Assembly (NCBI RefSeq): GCF_905171775.1 | Contig: NC_053494.1 | Span: 192,829,544-192,893,543 of the forward strand | Direction: 5' to 3' | Source of the DNA: Rana temporaria | Lineage: Eukaryota; Chordata; Amphibia; Anura; Ranidae | Length of the DNA: 64,000 nt | Part shown: one piece after another, positions 22,619-33,294 of the stretch | Numbering within the stretch: position 1 is the stretch's first letter | Layout of the letters: the number at the start of each line of letters is the position of its first letter | Made by a program: the position numbers and the translations under genes | Notes under the pieces: generated by a model | Databases searched by the model: none | What the model was told of the DNA's origin: nothing | What the model saw: only the letters and a program-made list of their open reading frames with translations

Positions 22619-23723
22619 CCACTTCCATACCAGGCACTTACGCACCTTCCCGCCCAAGCCAATTTTCAGCTTTCAACACTGTCGCACTTTGAATGGCAAT
22701 TGCGCGGTCATACAACACTGTACCCAAACAAAATTGGCGTCCTTTTTTCCCCACAAATAGAGCTTTCTTTTGTTGTTATTTGATCACCTCTGCGTTTTTT
22801 TTTTTGCGCAACAACTAAAAAAAGACTGCAAATTTTGAAACAAAAAAACCTTTTTCTTTTTTTAGGTTAATTTTTTTGTAAATAAGTTTTTCTCTTTCAA
22901 TTACGGGCACTGATATGGCGGCACTGATGGGCACCGATGAGATGGCACTGATGGACATCGATGAGGTAGTACTGACGACACAGATGAGGTGGCCTTGATT
23001 GGCGGCGCTGCTATGCGACACTGATGGGCACTCATAGGCGGCACTGATGGGCACTCATGGGCGGCACAGATGGGCGGCACTTATGGGTGGCACTGATGGA
23101 TACTTATGGGCGGCACTTATGGGTGGCACTGATGGATACTTATGGGTGGCACAGGTGGGCACTGATAGGTGGGCACTGTGCATGGATGGGCACTGTGGGG
23201 TGGCACTGCTTTTCCCAGTCAGTGCCCATTTGTGGGCACTGATTGGCATCTTTTTTCTTATTTTTTAATGCTTTTTGTTTTTTTGTTCTATATTTTTTTT
23301 GTTTTTGCACACCCTGGTGGTCCAGGGTGGGCATCCCTGGTGGTCCAGTGTGGTGATCCGAGGGGGGGCTGCGCTGATAAACAATCAGCGCGAACGCCCC
23401 CTGTCAGGAGAGCCGCCGATCGGCTCTCCTATACTCGCGTCTGTAAGACGCGAGTGAGGAAGAGCCATCGATGGCTCTTCCTGTTTACATCGTGATCAGC
23501 CGTGATTGGACACGGCTGATCACGTGGTAAAGAGTCTCCGTCTCCGTGAGAGACTCTTTACCGAGATCGGAGATGCAGGGTGTCAGACTGACACCCCGCA
23601 TCACCGATCTCCGCGCTGCGTGCCCCCACAGGCGCGTGCGGCATGAAATCCTGCAGGACGTCCTGTCAGGATTGTGTAACCACTTCCCGGACGTAAATCG
23701 GCCATAGGCTGGGCGGGAAGTGG
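22619..23723 (+). mobile_element. TTAA element (CCACTTCC ends) with internal minisatellite
   Basis: Flanked by TTAA at 22,615-22,618 and 23,724-23,727. Begins CCACTTCCATACCAGGC and ends GGCGGGAAGTGG. It carries the GGCACTGATG minisatellite (about 22,903-23,245) and several short hairpins such as GAGCCGCCGATCGGCTCTC near 23,408. The right ~45 bases form their own hairpin. No transposase. Confidence 0.8.
22903..23245 (+). repeat. GGCACTGATG minisatellite
   Basis: An array of ~10- to 30-bp variants built on GGCACTGATGG and GGGCGGCACT. It gives repetitive open frames on both strands, including the 60-79-residue frames at 22,815-23,268. These are artefacts of the array. Confidence 0.88.
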
Positions 23724-23892
23724 TTAATTTGCATAGTTTTTCTCTCACTTCCTGTTTGGCTATGGGGCAGGAAGTGAAGGCAAATCTCCCCAATTGGACA
23801 CAGATAATACAAAAAAAACTGACAGGGCCTATAACCCTCCCTCACTCTATCCAAAATGAAAGAAAATAAAACTTGTTGATTATAGTTCTTGT

Positions 23893-24185
23893 CAGGGGCG
23901 GACTGACCATTGAGTCACTCGGGCACTGCCCGAGGGCCCCATGCCACTAGGGGGCCCCATCCGGGTTGCCAGGCTCAGTAAAACCAGGGACAGTATGTAA
24001 AAATCTGTGTTTTTTTTAGATCTGTCCCTGATATGTCCGAAAATGACATGCTTTTAATGTGAATATCCCAAGATTTTAGCTGCCCGCCTCTGCACTACCT
24101 CCTGGCGTGGTGGTCATCTGTAAGCCAGAGGGGCCCCATAATCTTCTATTGCCCAGGGGCCCCATGAGTTGTCAGTCCGCCCCTG
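23893..24185. mobile_element. Non-autonomous hAT element, 293 bp
   Basis: Begins CAGGGGCGGACTGACCATTG and ends GTCAGTCCGCCCCTG. The flanking 8-mers GTTCTTGT and GTTCTAGT match at 7 of 8 positions. The interior has GGGCCCCAT repeats at both ends. Inserted in the CACTTCCTGT repeat family. Confidence 0.85.
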
Positions 24186-24583
24186 GTTCTAGTTTAAGCA
24201 CAAATTTCATAGAGTTTTATTGAGAGCCCTAAGAAAATATAACCATGCCAATAGGCCAGGATACAGCGTGGCTAATATGTATGAATGTGTGTGTTAGAGC
24301 ACCCCACCCAATGTTAACTAAAAAATTATTAATTTGCAAATAAGTATGATCTGCTCATTTTTTTGGGGATGTCTGCACCCCTGATAGTGACAACATTTGT
24401 GAGGTGTCTTCACCCTTTCTAATTCATTCACTTCCTGTCACATAGCCAAACAGGAAGTGAGGGTAAAACCTTACTAATATATTTTCTTGTGGACACAGAG
24501 ATCAATCTAAATAGTTTCCCATTATGTAAATTGCACTCTAGCATTTTGCTGTGTACACCCCAAATTATTAGGGATCTTGGACT

Positions 24584-24754
24584 TTGGGGTCCATTTACTA
24601 AAGGCAAATCCACTCCTACAAGTGCAAAGCAAGGAAGAAAACAAAACAACTTTGCTTCTACAGGATTGGATGTTAAAACCATCAGTGCTTCCTCTCTGAT
24701 TTTCAGCAACTATGCTTGTACTGCAGAGTGGCTTTGCCTTTACTAAACCCCAAA
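24584..24754. mobile_element. Small MITE (TTTACTAAAGGCAAATCCAC end)
   Basis: TTGGGGTCCATTTACTAAAG at the left pairs with CTTTACTAAACCCCAA at the right. GGCAAATCCACTC also pairs with GAGTGGCTTTGCC. It shares its end with the element at 5,384. Confidence 0.75.
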
Positions 24755-24772
24755 CTAAATAATCATTTGGGG

Positions 24773-24920
24773 CAGGGATCCTCAAACTACGGCCCTCCAG
24801 CTGTTGTAGAACTACACATCCCATGAGGCCTTGTAATGCACTGACATTCACAGACATGACTAGGCATGATGGGAATTGTAGTTCCTGAACAACTGGAGGG
24901 CCGTAGTTTGAAGACCCATG
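24773..24920. mobile_element. Short hAT MITE, 148 bp
   Basis: Begins CAGGGATCCTCAAACTACGG and ends CCGTAGTTTGAAGACCCATG. A perfect 8-bp duplication ATTTGGGG lies at 24,765-24,772 and 24,921-24,928. Confidence 0.92.
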
Positions 24921-25239
24921 ATTTGGGGTGTACACAGCAGTGCTGGAGTGCAATTTGCTTAATGGGGACACTAGTTAGATTGACCGGTGTCCCCAAGAAA
25001 TGACACTGGTAGGGTTTTAACCTCACTTCCTGTTCAGCTGTGTGACAGGAAGTGAAGCCAATTTTAAGAAAAGGGACACAAAGCTCAACACAAAAATAAA
25101 AAAACACAAAGCAGGGGTTCTAACACTCACTTGGCTTCCCTCAAACACCCACAATTTGAATAGGATTGCCTTGCGCTAGATTTAAGCACAGTGCTGTAAA
25201 TCAGCACGTCAAGCCTGTCCACCAATAGCAACCCCCCCC

Positions 25240-25367
25240 ACAGGCCATGTTTGCAGGTTTTCCTTCATCTTGCACATGTGCTTTAAAATAGTCTGGACAG
25301 CAATTCTTGATAAGAGAAATCCCCAAAACATGTCCTGTCGGGGGTACTTGAGGGCTGAGGACCACTG
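25240..25367 (-). repeat. hAT element fragment
   Basis: GGGCTGAGGACCACTG (ending 25,367) is a hAT-type CAGTGGTCCTCAGCCC terminus on the minus strand. The following AAATCCCCAAAACATGTCCT matches a common anuran hAT interior (recall). No left terminus. Confidence 0.5.
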
Positions 25368-26155
25368 CAGAATAAATAAAATACTTACCAGTTTTTGTCT
25401 TTAAAGTCAGGGAGAATAAACATGGCAAACATTTCATGATTACACACCAGGAAAGAAGCTTAGACAAAAATCACACATAATTTGTTAGGTCCAAACCTAG
25501 TTCAGCTGCAGCTGTCAACATATGTAGCATGAAAAAGTAACAAAAGACAAACTTAACAATTTTAAAGTAATTTTTATTGGTCAACAAAACAAGGAAAGCA
25601 AAAAAAGACAAACAAACAAACACAAACAAAAATACATTTCAAAATTCTAATTAACCATAGCTTTACACATTTTTCATAAAATAAGGCCACATAGACAAAT
25701 ACATCAAAGTGAACATCATTTAAAAATAAACCAAAACCATTGGCAAAATAAAACAAAACCCATGCAACAAACCACATTTGTGTTTAGCAACAGCATCCTG
25801 CCCCTTCTGAGGGCAGCTGAGGACTGATCGATCCAAGCTTTTTATAACAGTGCTAGTAATGAAGCAATTGAAATCACATGACCAAATTGCAGTCTCTAGT
25901 TTGGGTGAGCTTGTAATTGGGCACACCTGCAATTAATCCAAACCACGCTCTATGAGCATCCAATGAGTGTTTTTCACCTTTTAAAAAGAAAGGATAATTT
26001 TTTTCTAAGTGTTTGAGCATGCTCAGTTCATCACACATGTAGGAACCAAGCTGCAATGGAATGAGAGCTTTTTTTTTTTTGTTTCCCCTGATCTGATGCT
26101 TTCCAGCCTGAAGGGGAGGTGTTAAAGACAGAAGTAAACACGCACATTTAATAAT
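25368..26155. other. Unassigned AT-rich stretch
   Basis: A-rich between 25,580 and 25,760 on the plus strand. The palindromic ACACCTGCAATTAATCC area near 25,925 is TE-like. Minus-strand frames in the A-rich block encode low-complexity hydrophobic peptides, which I do not call genes. Confidence 0.35.
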
Positions 26156-26297
26156 CTATTTGTGTGAAAAAAAAGGTTGCCAATTTTGTTTGGGAGCCAC
26201 GTCGCACGACTGCGCAATTGTCAGTTAAAGCGACGCCGTGCCGAATCACAAAAACTTGCCCGGTCATTGACCAGAAATATGGTCCGGGCTCAAGTGG
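26156..26297 (+). repeat. Right-end fragment of a CCACTT TTAA element
   Basis: GCCAATTTTGTTTGGGAGCC and the terminus GGGCTCAAGTGG before TTAA at 26,298 match the 3' end of 34,248-35,228. 5'-truncated. Confidence 0.75.
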
Positions 26298-26301
26298 TTA
26301 A

Positions 26302-27058
26302 AAATTAACAAAACACAAAAGTGAGCCCAATTTTTGGGGATAATGTGAAAGATGATGTTACACTGAGTAAATAGATACCTTACATGTCACGCTTTACTAT
26401 TGGAAACACTCCTGCAATGGGGCCAAAATGAATTCCGTGAATATCCCCATAGGCGACCTTTTTCTTTTTTTTCCAGGTTACCAGTTTATAGTTACAAAGA
26501 AGGTCTAGTGGTAAAAGTATTGCTCTCGCTCTAATGCACGCGTCAATACCTCACATGTGTGGTTTGAACGATGTTTATATATGTGGGCGGGACTTGCGTA
26601 AGTCCCGCCCACATATGTAAAAATTATTTTTAATTTTTGCTATAATAAATATCCCCAAAAATATATATTGAAAAAACTAAAAAACCCCTCAGTTTAGGCC
26701 GATACGTATTCTACATCTTTTTGGTTCCAAAAAATCGCAAATAGCGTTTAGTGTTTGGTTTTTGCAAAAGTTATAGCGTCTACAAATTTTTTTTTTTTGT
26801 TGTTTTAACTAGTTATTGGGGCGATCAGCGATTTTTATCGGTACTGCGACATTATGGCGGACACATCGAACACTTTTTTGGAACCATTGGCATTTTTCTA
26901 GCGATCAGTGCTGTAAAAAATGCATTGCTTACTCAAAAAATGCCACTGGCAGGGAAGGGGTTAACACTAGGTGCGAGGGAGGGGTTAAATATGTTCCCTG
27001 GGTGTGTTCTAACTGTAGGGGGGGGGGGGACTGACATGTGTAAATGACAGATCGCTGT
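26302..27058 (-). repeat. Inverted CCACTT-family interior sequences
   Basis: 26,330-26,620 matches the TGCTCTCGCTCTAA module seen at 14,990 and 21,895. 26,640-26,900 carries CCTCAGTTTAGGCCGATACG and CGACATTATGGCGGAC in the opposite orientation to copies at 34,248 and 39,307. Fragments are rearranged and no ends are intact. Confidence 0.6.
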
Positions 27059-27690
27059 TCATGAAGGGGAACTCCAGACCCCCGAAAAAAAAATAAGGTG
27101 GGTTCCCTCCAGGTGCATACCAGGCTCTTAGGCTTGGTCTGGAACATAAGGGGTTAAACCCGCGCAAAAAAAAAAGCGTGGGGTCCCCCCCAAGATCCAA
27201 ACCAAGCCATTATCCCAGGCACGCAGTCTGGTCAGACAGGAATGGGGGTGGGGACGAGCGAGCGCCCCCCTCCCTCCTGAGCCGTACCAGACCACATGCC
27301 CTCAACATGGGGGAGTGTGTGCTGTGGGGGAGGGGGGCACTGCCCCCCCAACCCAAAGCACTCTTGTCCCCATGTCGATAGGGACAAGAGCCTCTTCCCG
27401 ACAACCCTGGCCGTTGGTTGTCGGGGTATGCGGGCGGAGGGCTTATCAGAATCTGAGAGACCCCTTTAATAAAGGGGTCCCCAGATTCCGGCCCCCCCAC
27501 CCTATGTGAATGAGTATGGGGGTACATTGTACCCCTACCCATTCACCTGGGGAAAAAAATGGAAAAAAATAATACACCACACATGAATAAATTAATTTAT
27601 TAGTCAGCCGGGGGTCTTCTGCCGGGGCCCCCCACCACCACCCCATTAGGCCCCGGGCTTCGCCATCTTCTGCCGGAACCCCCTTCACCA

Positions 27691-27965
27691 GTGAGGCTCC
27701 TGCCTTTGGGGGAGGGTCCCGGGCTACTACGACGGTTTCTGCGGGGGGGGGTGCACTGGCACCCCACCCCCGTCTTCAGCGACGTAATTCACCGGGACCC
27801 CCTTCACCAGGGAGGCTCCTGCCTTTGGGGGAGGGTCCCGGGCTTCCACGACGGTTTCTGCGGGGGGGGGGTGCACTGGCACCCCACCCCCGTCTTCAGC
27901 GACGTAATTCACCGGGACCCCCTTCACCAGGGAGGCTCCTGCCTTTGGGGGAGGGTCCCGGGCTT
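27691..27965 (+). repeat. 120-bp tandem repeat in palindrome 2
   Basis: GAGGCTCCTGCCTTTGGGGG starts at about 27,692, 27,812 and 27,932, giving two full units and a partial third. The right arm has no matching expansion, so it arose after palindrome formation or was lost there. Confidence 0.88.
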
Positions 27966-28141
27966 GTACGGTGTCTTCCGCCGGAGGGCGCCACTCTCCG
28001 GGCTTCTGCGATGCCTTCCGCTTCTGCCTGTCTCCTCCGCGGAGCACAGGGCTTGTCTCCGCTGTCTTCTCCCTTCTCTTCCATTCGATGTTGACACGAC
28101 GAGGTCCGGCGCTGGAATGCCGTCTGAGCAGTGGGCATGGA

Positions 28142-28258
28142 CTTATATAGGGCAATGCCACATGTGACCTCAACCCATGTGACATCACATTCCCATCATG
28201 CCCAGGGAATGTGATGTCACATGGGTTGAGGTCACATGGTGGCATTGCCCTATATAAG
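28142..28258. promoter_or_regulatory. Mirrored TATA/CRE-like boxes at palindrome 2 centre
   Basis: TATATAAG at 28,251-28,258 faces right and its complement CTTATATA at 28,142-28,149 faces left. Inside them TGATGTCA (28,212-28,219) and TGACATCA (28,180-28,187) are one base from the CRE palindrome. The layout resembles a divergent promoter. Function is inferred from motifs only. Confidence 0.4.
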
Positions 28259-29303
28259 TCCATGCCCGCCGCTGACACGGCATGTCAGCGCGGAACCTCG
28301 TCGTGTCAACATCCAATGGAAGAGAAGGGAGAGGACAGCGCAGACAAGCCCTGTGCTCCCGGAGGAGACAGGCAGAAGAAGGAAGAGAGAAGAAAGAAGA
28401 CGGAAGAAAGCCCTGGCTCCGCGGGGGAGCCAGGCAGAAGAGGGAGCAGAGAAAAGACCGGGGAGTTGGCGCACCCCCGGCAGAAGACCAGGAAGACCGG
28501 AACCCTGGCGGAAGGCACCGGAAAGACCGGGGGATAGGCGCCATCCCCCGGCAGAAGACCCCGAAGTCCGGATGCCCCTCCCTAATGAAAAAGAGCTTAA
28601 ATGGGGTGGGGGCATCCGGCGGAAGGCTCCGGAGAGGACCGAGGGATGGCGCCCTCCCCCGGCAGAAATCACCGAAGCCCAGGGTCCCGGCAGAAGATCG
28701 GGAGAGAAGAAACCCCCCCTTCTAAGAGAGCTAAAGAAGAAAGGGGGGGCTCCGGAGCAGATTAATAAAATATTTTATTGTGTGTGGTGTTTTATTTTAC
28801 TTTACATTTCCCCCATGTGAATGGGTAGAGGTACGATGTACCCCATACTCATTCACATAGGGTGGGGGTCCGGCATCTGGGGGCCCCCTTATTAAAGGGA
28901 GCTCGCAGATTCCGATTAGCCCCGCCCGCATACCCCGACAACCAATGGCAAGGGTTGTCGGGAAGAGGCTCTTGTCCCTATCGACATGGGGGCAAGAGTG
29001 CTGTGGGGTGGGGGGGCAGTGCCCCCCTCCCCCACAGCACACACTCCCCCATGTTGAGGGCATGCGGTCTGGTACGGCTCAGGAGGGGGGGGGGCCGCTC
29101 GCTCGTCCCCGCCCCCATTCCTGTCCGGGCCAGACTGCATGCTTGGGATGAGGGCTTGGTTTGGATCTGGGGGGGACCCCCGCGCCGAATCGGCGCGGGT
29201 TTAACCCCTCACGTTCCGGACCAAGCCTAAGAGCCTAATGTAGCCCTGGAGGGGGACCCGCGCCGATTTCAAGTTTGAAATTTGGCGCGGAGTTCCCCTT
29301 CAG

Positions 29304-29812
29304 GGCTGAAAACAGCTCGGAGATTCCCGTGCGCCGCGTCACGCAGCGCATTCACGGGTACGCCGCTTGGTATTTACCAAGATTTTCACGGCGTACTGAC
29401 AAGGCGCACGGGAATCCCTGACTTTTCTCTCTGCGCATGCCCAGTATGCAAATGAACCTCCCGAGGTTCAGGCGCACTGTGCAAGCGTACGGGGATCTAT
29501 TTTCAAAAAACACTTTCCCTTTCAATTCGGCCCGCCAAACACTTCAAAACACATGTCACTTCACTTCCCCTGCATCCCCCCACCTCCCCCCCTAATAAAC
29601 TCCCGCCCAAACCCCCGCAATTTACAGTTTAATGTGCCGTGCGCCAGGTCTGTACTGGTGCACAATGCACCCTCTCCTGGGCGCACGGAGCACATTAGTA
29701 ACTAGGGAAATACACTGCACTAGCAGCGTATTTCTTTAGTAAATGGCAAAACGGCTGCTACTCCTGCTTTTACTCCATGAGTCATGGAGTAAAGGCTTGG
29801 TAAATCAGCCCC
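29304..29812 (-). repeat. Right subterminal region of the composite
   Basis: Ends GGTAAATCAGCCCC. Contains short inverted pairs such as CTCCATGAGTCATGGAG near 29,772 and GATTCCCGTGCG / CGCACGGGAATC at 29,322-29,416. No coding sequence. Confidence 0.6.
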
Positions 29813-29917
29813 TATGAGTGGCTGTGCTAGTCCATGTTCTGACGTTGTCATCATCAGGAAACCTGCCCTGAGAAAGTAAACCTGCAACTAGTCTTGAAAC
29901 ATACAAATAGAGATTAA

Positions 29918-30620
29918 GGACCAGATTCACAGAAGAAGTACGCCGGCGTATCTACTGATACGCCGGCGTACTTTCAAATTTCCCGCGTCGTATCTTTAGT
30001 TTTAATCCTCAAACCAAGATATGACGGCATCTGGGTTTGATCCGACAGGTGTACGGCTTCGTACGCCTTTGGCTCGTAGATGCAATACTTCGGCGTCCGC
30101 TGGGTGGAGTTTGCGTCGTTTTCCGCGTCGGGTATGCAAATTAGCTATTTCCGACGATCCATGAACGTACGCGCGACCGTCGCATTCTCTTACATCGTCT
30201 CTAGTCTGCTTTTTCCGGCGTATAGTTAAAGCTGCTTTTTTGCGGCGTATAGTTAGATTTGCCATGTTAAGTATGGCCGTCGTTCCCTCGTCGAAATTTG
30301 AATTTTTTCTTTTTTTTTGCGTAAGTCGTCCGTGAATCAGGATGGACGTACGTCATGTCTAAGTTTAAAAAATGACGTCCTTGCGACGTCATTTCGCGCA
30401 ATGCACTGCGGGAAATTTAGAAACGGAGCATGTGCAGTTCATTCGGCGCGAGGAGGCGCTTCATTTAAATGAATCACGCCCCCTAATCGCCGATTTGAAT
30501 TCCGCCGCCAGAGATACACTACGCCACCGTAACTTACGGCGCAAATTCGTTGTGGATTTGAAACAAAGCCAAGTAAGTTACGGCACGCTGCGCCGGTGCC
30601 GATCTATGTGGATCTGGCCC
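29918..30620. mobile_element. GGGCC-family MITE, copy 6
   Basis: Begins GGACCAGATTCACAGAAGAA and ends GTGGATCTGGCCC. It shares GTACGCCGGCGTATCTACTG with copies at 9,523 and 43,530. The target duplication is unclear (TAA against TAG). Confidence 0.8.
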
Positions 30621-32517
30621 TAGATTGCTATGTTTGGGTTGAGAATCAATGAATCATACGTGAAGCAGATGTTTGAATATGAGATCATGCCTGTATGTGC
30701 AGTATATACATGTACACACATTTCCACCTCCTATTGCATCCTGATAACAGTTTTTTTTTTCTATCCACATAGGTTCCTGCTCATTTCCTGCAATTTCAGA
30801 CTTATCCATTCCTTATTCCACATTAATATAGTCCTGTGTATATGTTATTCATAACTCCGGCAAAACAATGATGTATTATTTATAGCCTTTGAATGTAAAT
30901 ACACACTAATGCAATATGTTCATGTTTAGAAATTGCTCATTTTTCAGGGCAAAGCTTCCTCATCACCGAACAGTTAATATCTTTTTCAAGTCGCCTTTTT
31001 TCCCAATTTTTTTTTTTTTTATTTACGCAGGGCGAGACGGTGGCGTATTCCTGGGCAGCGCTGAACGGTGAATTCAGGTCTCTCCTCTCAGCACAACGCG
31101 GCGAAGATTTGTGACAGATGGGGCTAAGTCACAAACTCGCAGCCTCGGGCGGAATTTGTTGAACTTTTTCCGAGCGTTCCAGTATTTACCTGATCAGAGA
31201 AAAAAAAAAGGGGAAAAAAAAATCTGCGTAGGAAGCAAAGACTGGCTGCTTGTCATAGCTGACACAGGGCCATCTGCCACAAACCTGTGGCAGATCGATC
31301 CCATCATCTCTGCCACCACCCTGGCTCAAATGAGATACATGTTCCCAGGGATGCTGGGATAGCCGCACATGTCCTCAGCCTCACATGCAGGAGAGTGAAG
31401 GAGGAAGAATAATAAAAAAAAAAAAAAAGGGTCCTGTTGTATTACCGCAGTCATGTATCCCATATGTGGTGCCACATTGAATTTCCGGATAAATCTCTTT
31501 TTATCCTTTGTACTGGATGACACAGTGCCTGCGCTCCTCTCTTTTTTTCTTCGCCGCCACGATGGCAGCCAAGCTACAGCTTCAAACATTCACACTTGGC
31601 TGAGTTTCTACCTATGTTGCCAGGTTATCATCGGAACCGTATTGTGTCCTCAAAGGGCCACAGGGCCTGAGAGGAGGATCAGAGTGCGACCGGGCTAATT
31701 GGGCAGCCATCCATGAATTGTTTTTTTTACAGGCGACGAGGCCGCTGTAGAAGAGTTTTTTTTTTTTTTATTATTATTTTTTTTTTTTGCAAATTAATGA
31801 CTCTCTGGCACAGAGGTTTTTAAGTGAAGGTATTAATAAGAGGTCTGGCAGGTATTCCCATGATTCACGGAGTTACATTTGCATTTAATTAATCTTAAAG
31901 AAAGCCTGCAAGATAAACAGCTGTAATTCATAGTAACTTGGGAAATGTCTTGTGTAGTGCCATCTATTCGATAAACCAGAAGCTCCACACTTTCACAAGG
32001 AACAGATAACGCAGAGACAGATGACTTTACATCATAAATCTTTATTTTTTTTTCTTTCTAATGCTTCCCAGATAAGCAGAATCTTCAGATTATTTATCAA
32101 CACTGGCTTGTTTTCTTGATGTTTTTTTTTTTATTTTTTTTAAATTGTGCGAGTTTTCAATAAAGGAATTTATGTAAATGTTTGCTAAATTGCCGCGGTC
32201 GTTATTTCTGGCATGAGCAAGGAACGGACAAAGGCTTCAAAACAAGCGCGCAACAAGGAAGTCTATGAACCCGGCACAAACGTAATTTGTAGATAGCGCT
32301 TTCTTTTCTTTAGAGTGCGATATGCGTTTACAATTCTGCTAGCAATTCAACCGTCTCGAGCATCACTCATGAAAATCTGATAGCAGTATACCCTGTGACA
32401 ATAATGAGCCCACTCAATTGTTAGAAGTCTTTTTTTTATTTTTTCAAGCACCCTAAGAAAACCTATCATGATAACTGTATGGAGAATTCCATTGCAGGCC
32501 TCATGTGGTTGTTATAG
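30621..32517. other. Repeat-poor stretch, candidate conserved non-coding DNA
   Basis: The longest part of the window without recognisable mobile DNA; it has only poly-T/poly-A runs (31,009; 31,199; 31,416; 31,757). 31,780-32,400 includes an octamer ATTTGCAT at 31,877-31,884 directly followed by TTAATTAAT, and other homeodomain-like words. I find no exon with conserved reading frame. Confidence 0.4.
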
Positions 32518-33294
32518 TACAGGCATACCCCACTATTCAGTACACAATGGTGTTTATTTACTAAAGCTGGAAAGCGCAAAATCAGACTGTCACTTCTGCA
32601 CAGAAACCAATGAGCTTCCAGGTTTTATTACCAGGCTTAAAGGGTCACTAAAGGAAATATTTTTTTTTAGCTAAATAGCTTCCTTTACCTTACTGCAGTC
32701 CTGGTTTCATGTCCTCATTGTTAGTTTTTTTGCTCTGATGGTGCTGTAATTCTGCTCTGTTCTGGACACTTCCTGGTTGTCTGTTTCCTGATCACCACAG
32801 TACTGGGAGATTCTAGTTTCATTTTCCAAACCATCACTCTCTATGGCTCTGTCCAGCACAGAGGCATTAAATTACATGCAAAAACTAAGCTAGCTGCAAA
32901 AACGAAAGTGAAACTAGAGGCACATTATATGATTGATTTTTATCTATTTGTAATCGTTTTTAAAATGAATCAGTTAACTATTATGGGCCAGATTCACAAA
33001 AGAGATACGACGGCGTATCTCCTGATACGCCGTCGTATCTCTGTGATCCGCCCGTCCTAACTATGCGGCTGATTCATAGAATCAGTTACGCATAGATAGC
33101 CCTAAGATCCGACAGGTGTAATTGACTTACACTGTCGGATCTTAGGATGCAATTCTAGGCCGGCGGCTAGGTGGCGAGGCCATTGCGGTCGGCGTAGAAT
33201 ATGCAAATGACTAGTTACGGCGATTCACGAACGTCCACGATGCCCGTCGATCTAAATTTACGTTGTTTCAGTCGAGATACGCGTCGTAAAATTA

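Larger units (their letters stand above)
24428..25062. repeat. CACTTCCTGT inverted-repeat element with nested MITEs
   Basis: The left arm (CACTTCCTGTCACATAGCC, then TTGCACTCTAGCA near 24,531) pairs with the right arm (GAGTGCAATTTGC near 24,947, then GTGTGACAGGAAGTG near 25,042). The loop received two insertions, 24,584-24,754 and 24,773-24,920. A further single arm of the same family is at 23,735-23,780. Confidence 0.7.
27059..29303. repeat. Giant palindrome 2 (about 1.1-kb arms)
   Basis: The arms meet near 28,199-28,200 with a ~10-base loop. Outer arms carry mirrored CCCTCAACATGGGGGA (27,299 on the left; complement near 29,046 on the right) and GGGGAACTCC/GGAGTTCCCC ends. Symmetry is exact at the centre and shifts by about 40 bp outward, partly because of a 120-bp tandem repeat in the left arm. 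Open frames such as 28,236-28,820 are arginine-rich translations of GA-rich arms without a known domain. Confidence 0.88.
19018..29812. mobile_element. Possible 10.8-kb composite insertion
   Basis: The left border GGGCCTGATTTACTAAGC is the inverted partner (16 of 18) of the right border, GCTTGGTAAATCAGCCCC. Both sides are flanked by TAT(G) at 19,015-19,018 and 29,813-29,816. The outer flanks also appear to pair: CTCAGG...GATGACAACATTTTG on the left against TTCTGACGTTGTCATCATCAG on the right. This suggests a single insertion into an older inverted-repeat element. The interior holds two giant palindromes and many smaller repeats. The alternative is two independent relatives that each kept one end. 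Confidence 0.45.

Noticed and set aside
22815..23268. Repetitive Gly/His/Trp- and Ser/Ala-rich frames
   Set aside because: They translate the GGCACTGATG minisatellite; both strands give equally long frames, so this is not coding evidence.
27691..28820. Open frames up to 194 residues, arginine/proline-rich
   Set aside because: They are translations of GA- or CT-rich palindrome arms, overlap in several frames on both strands, and match no known family.
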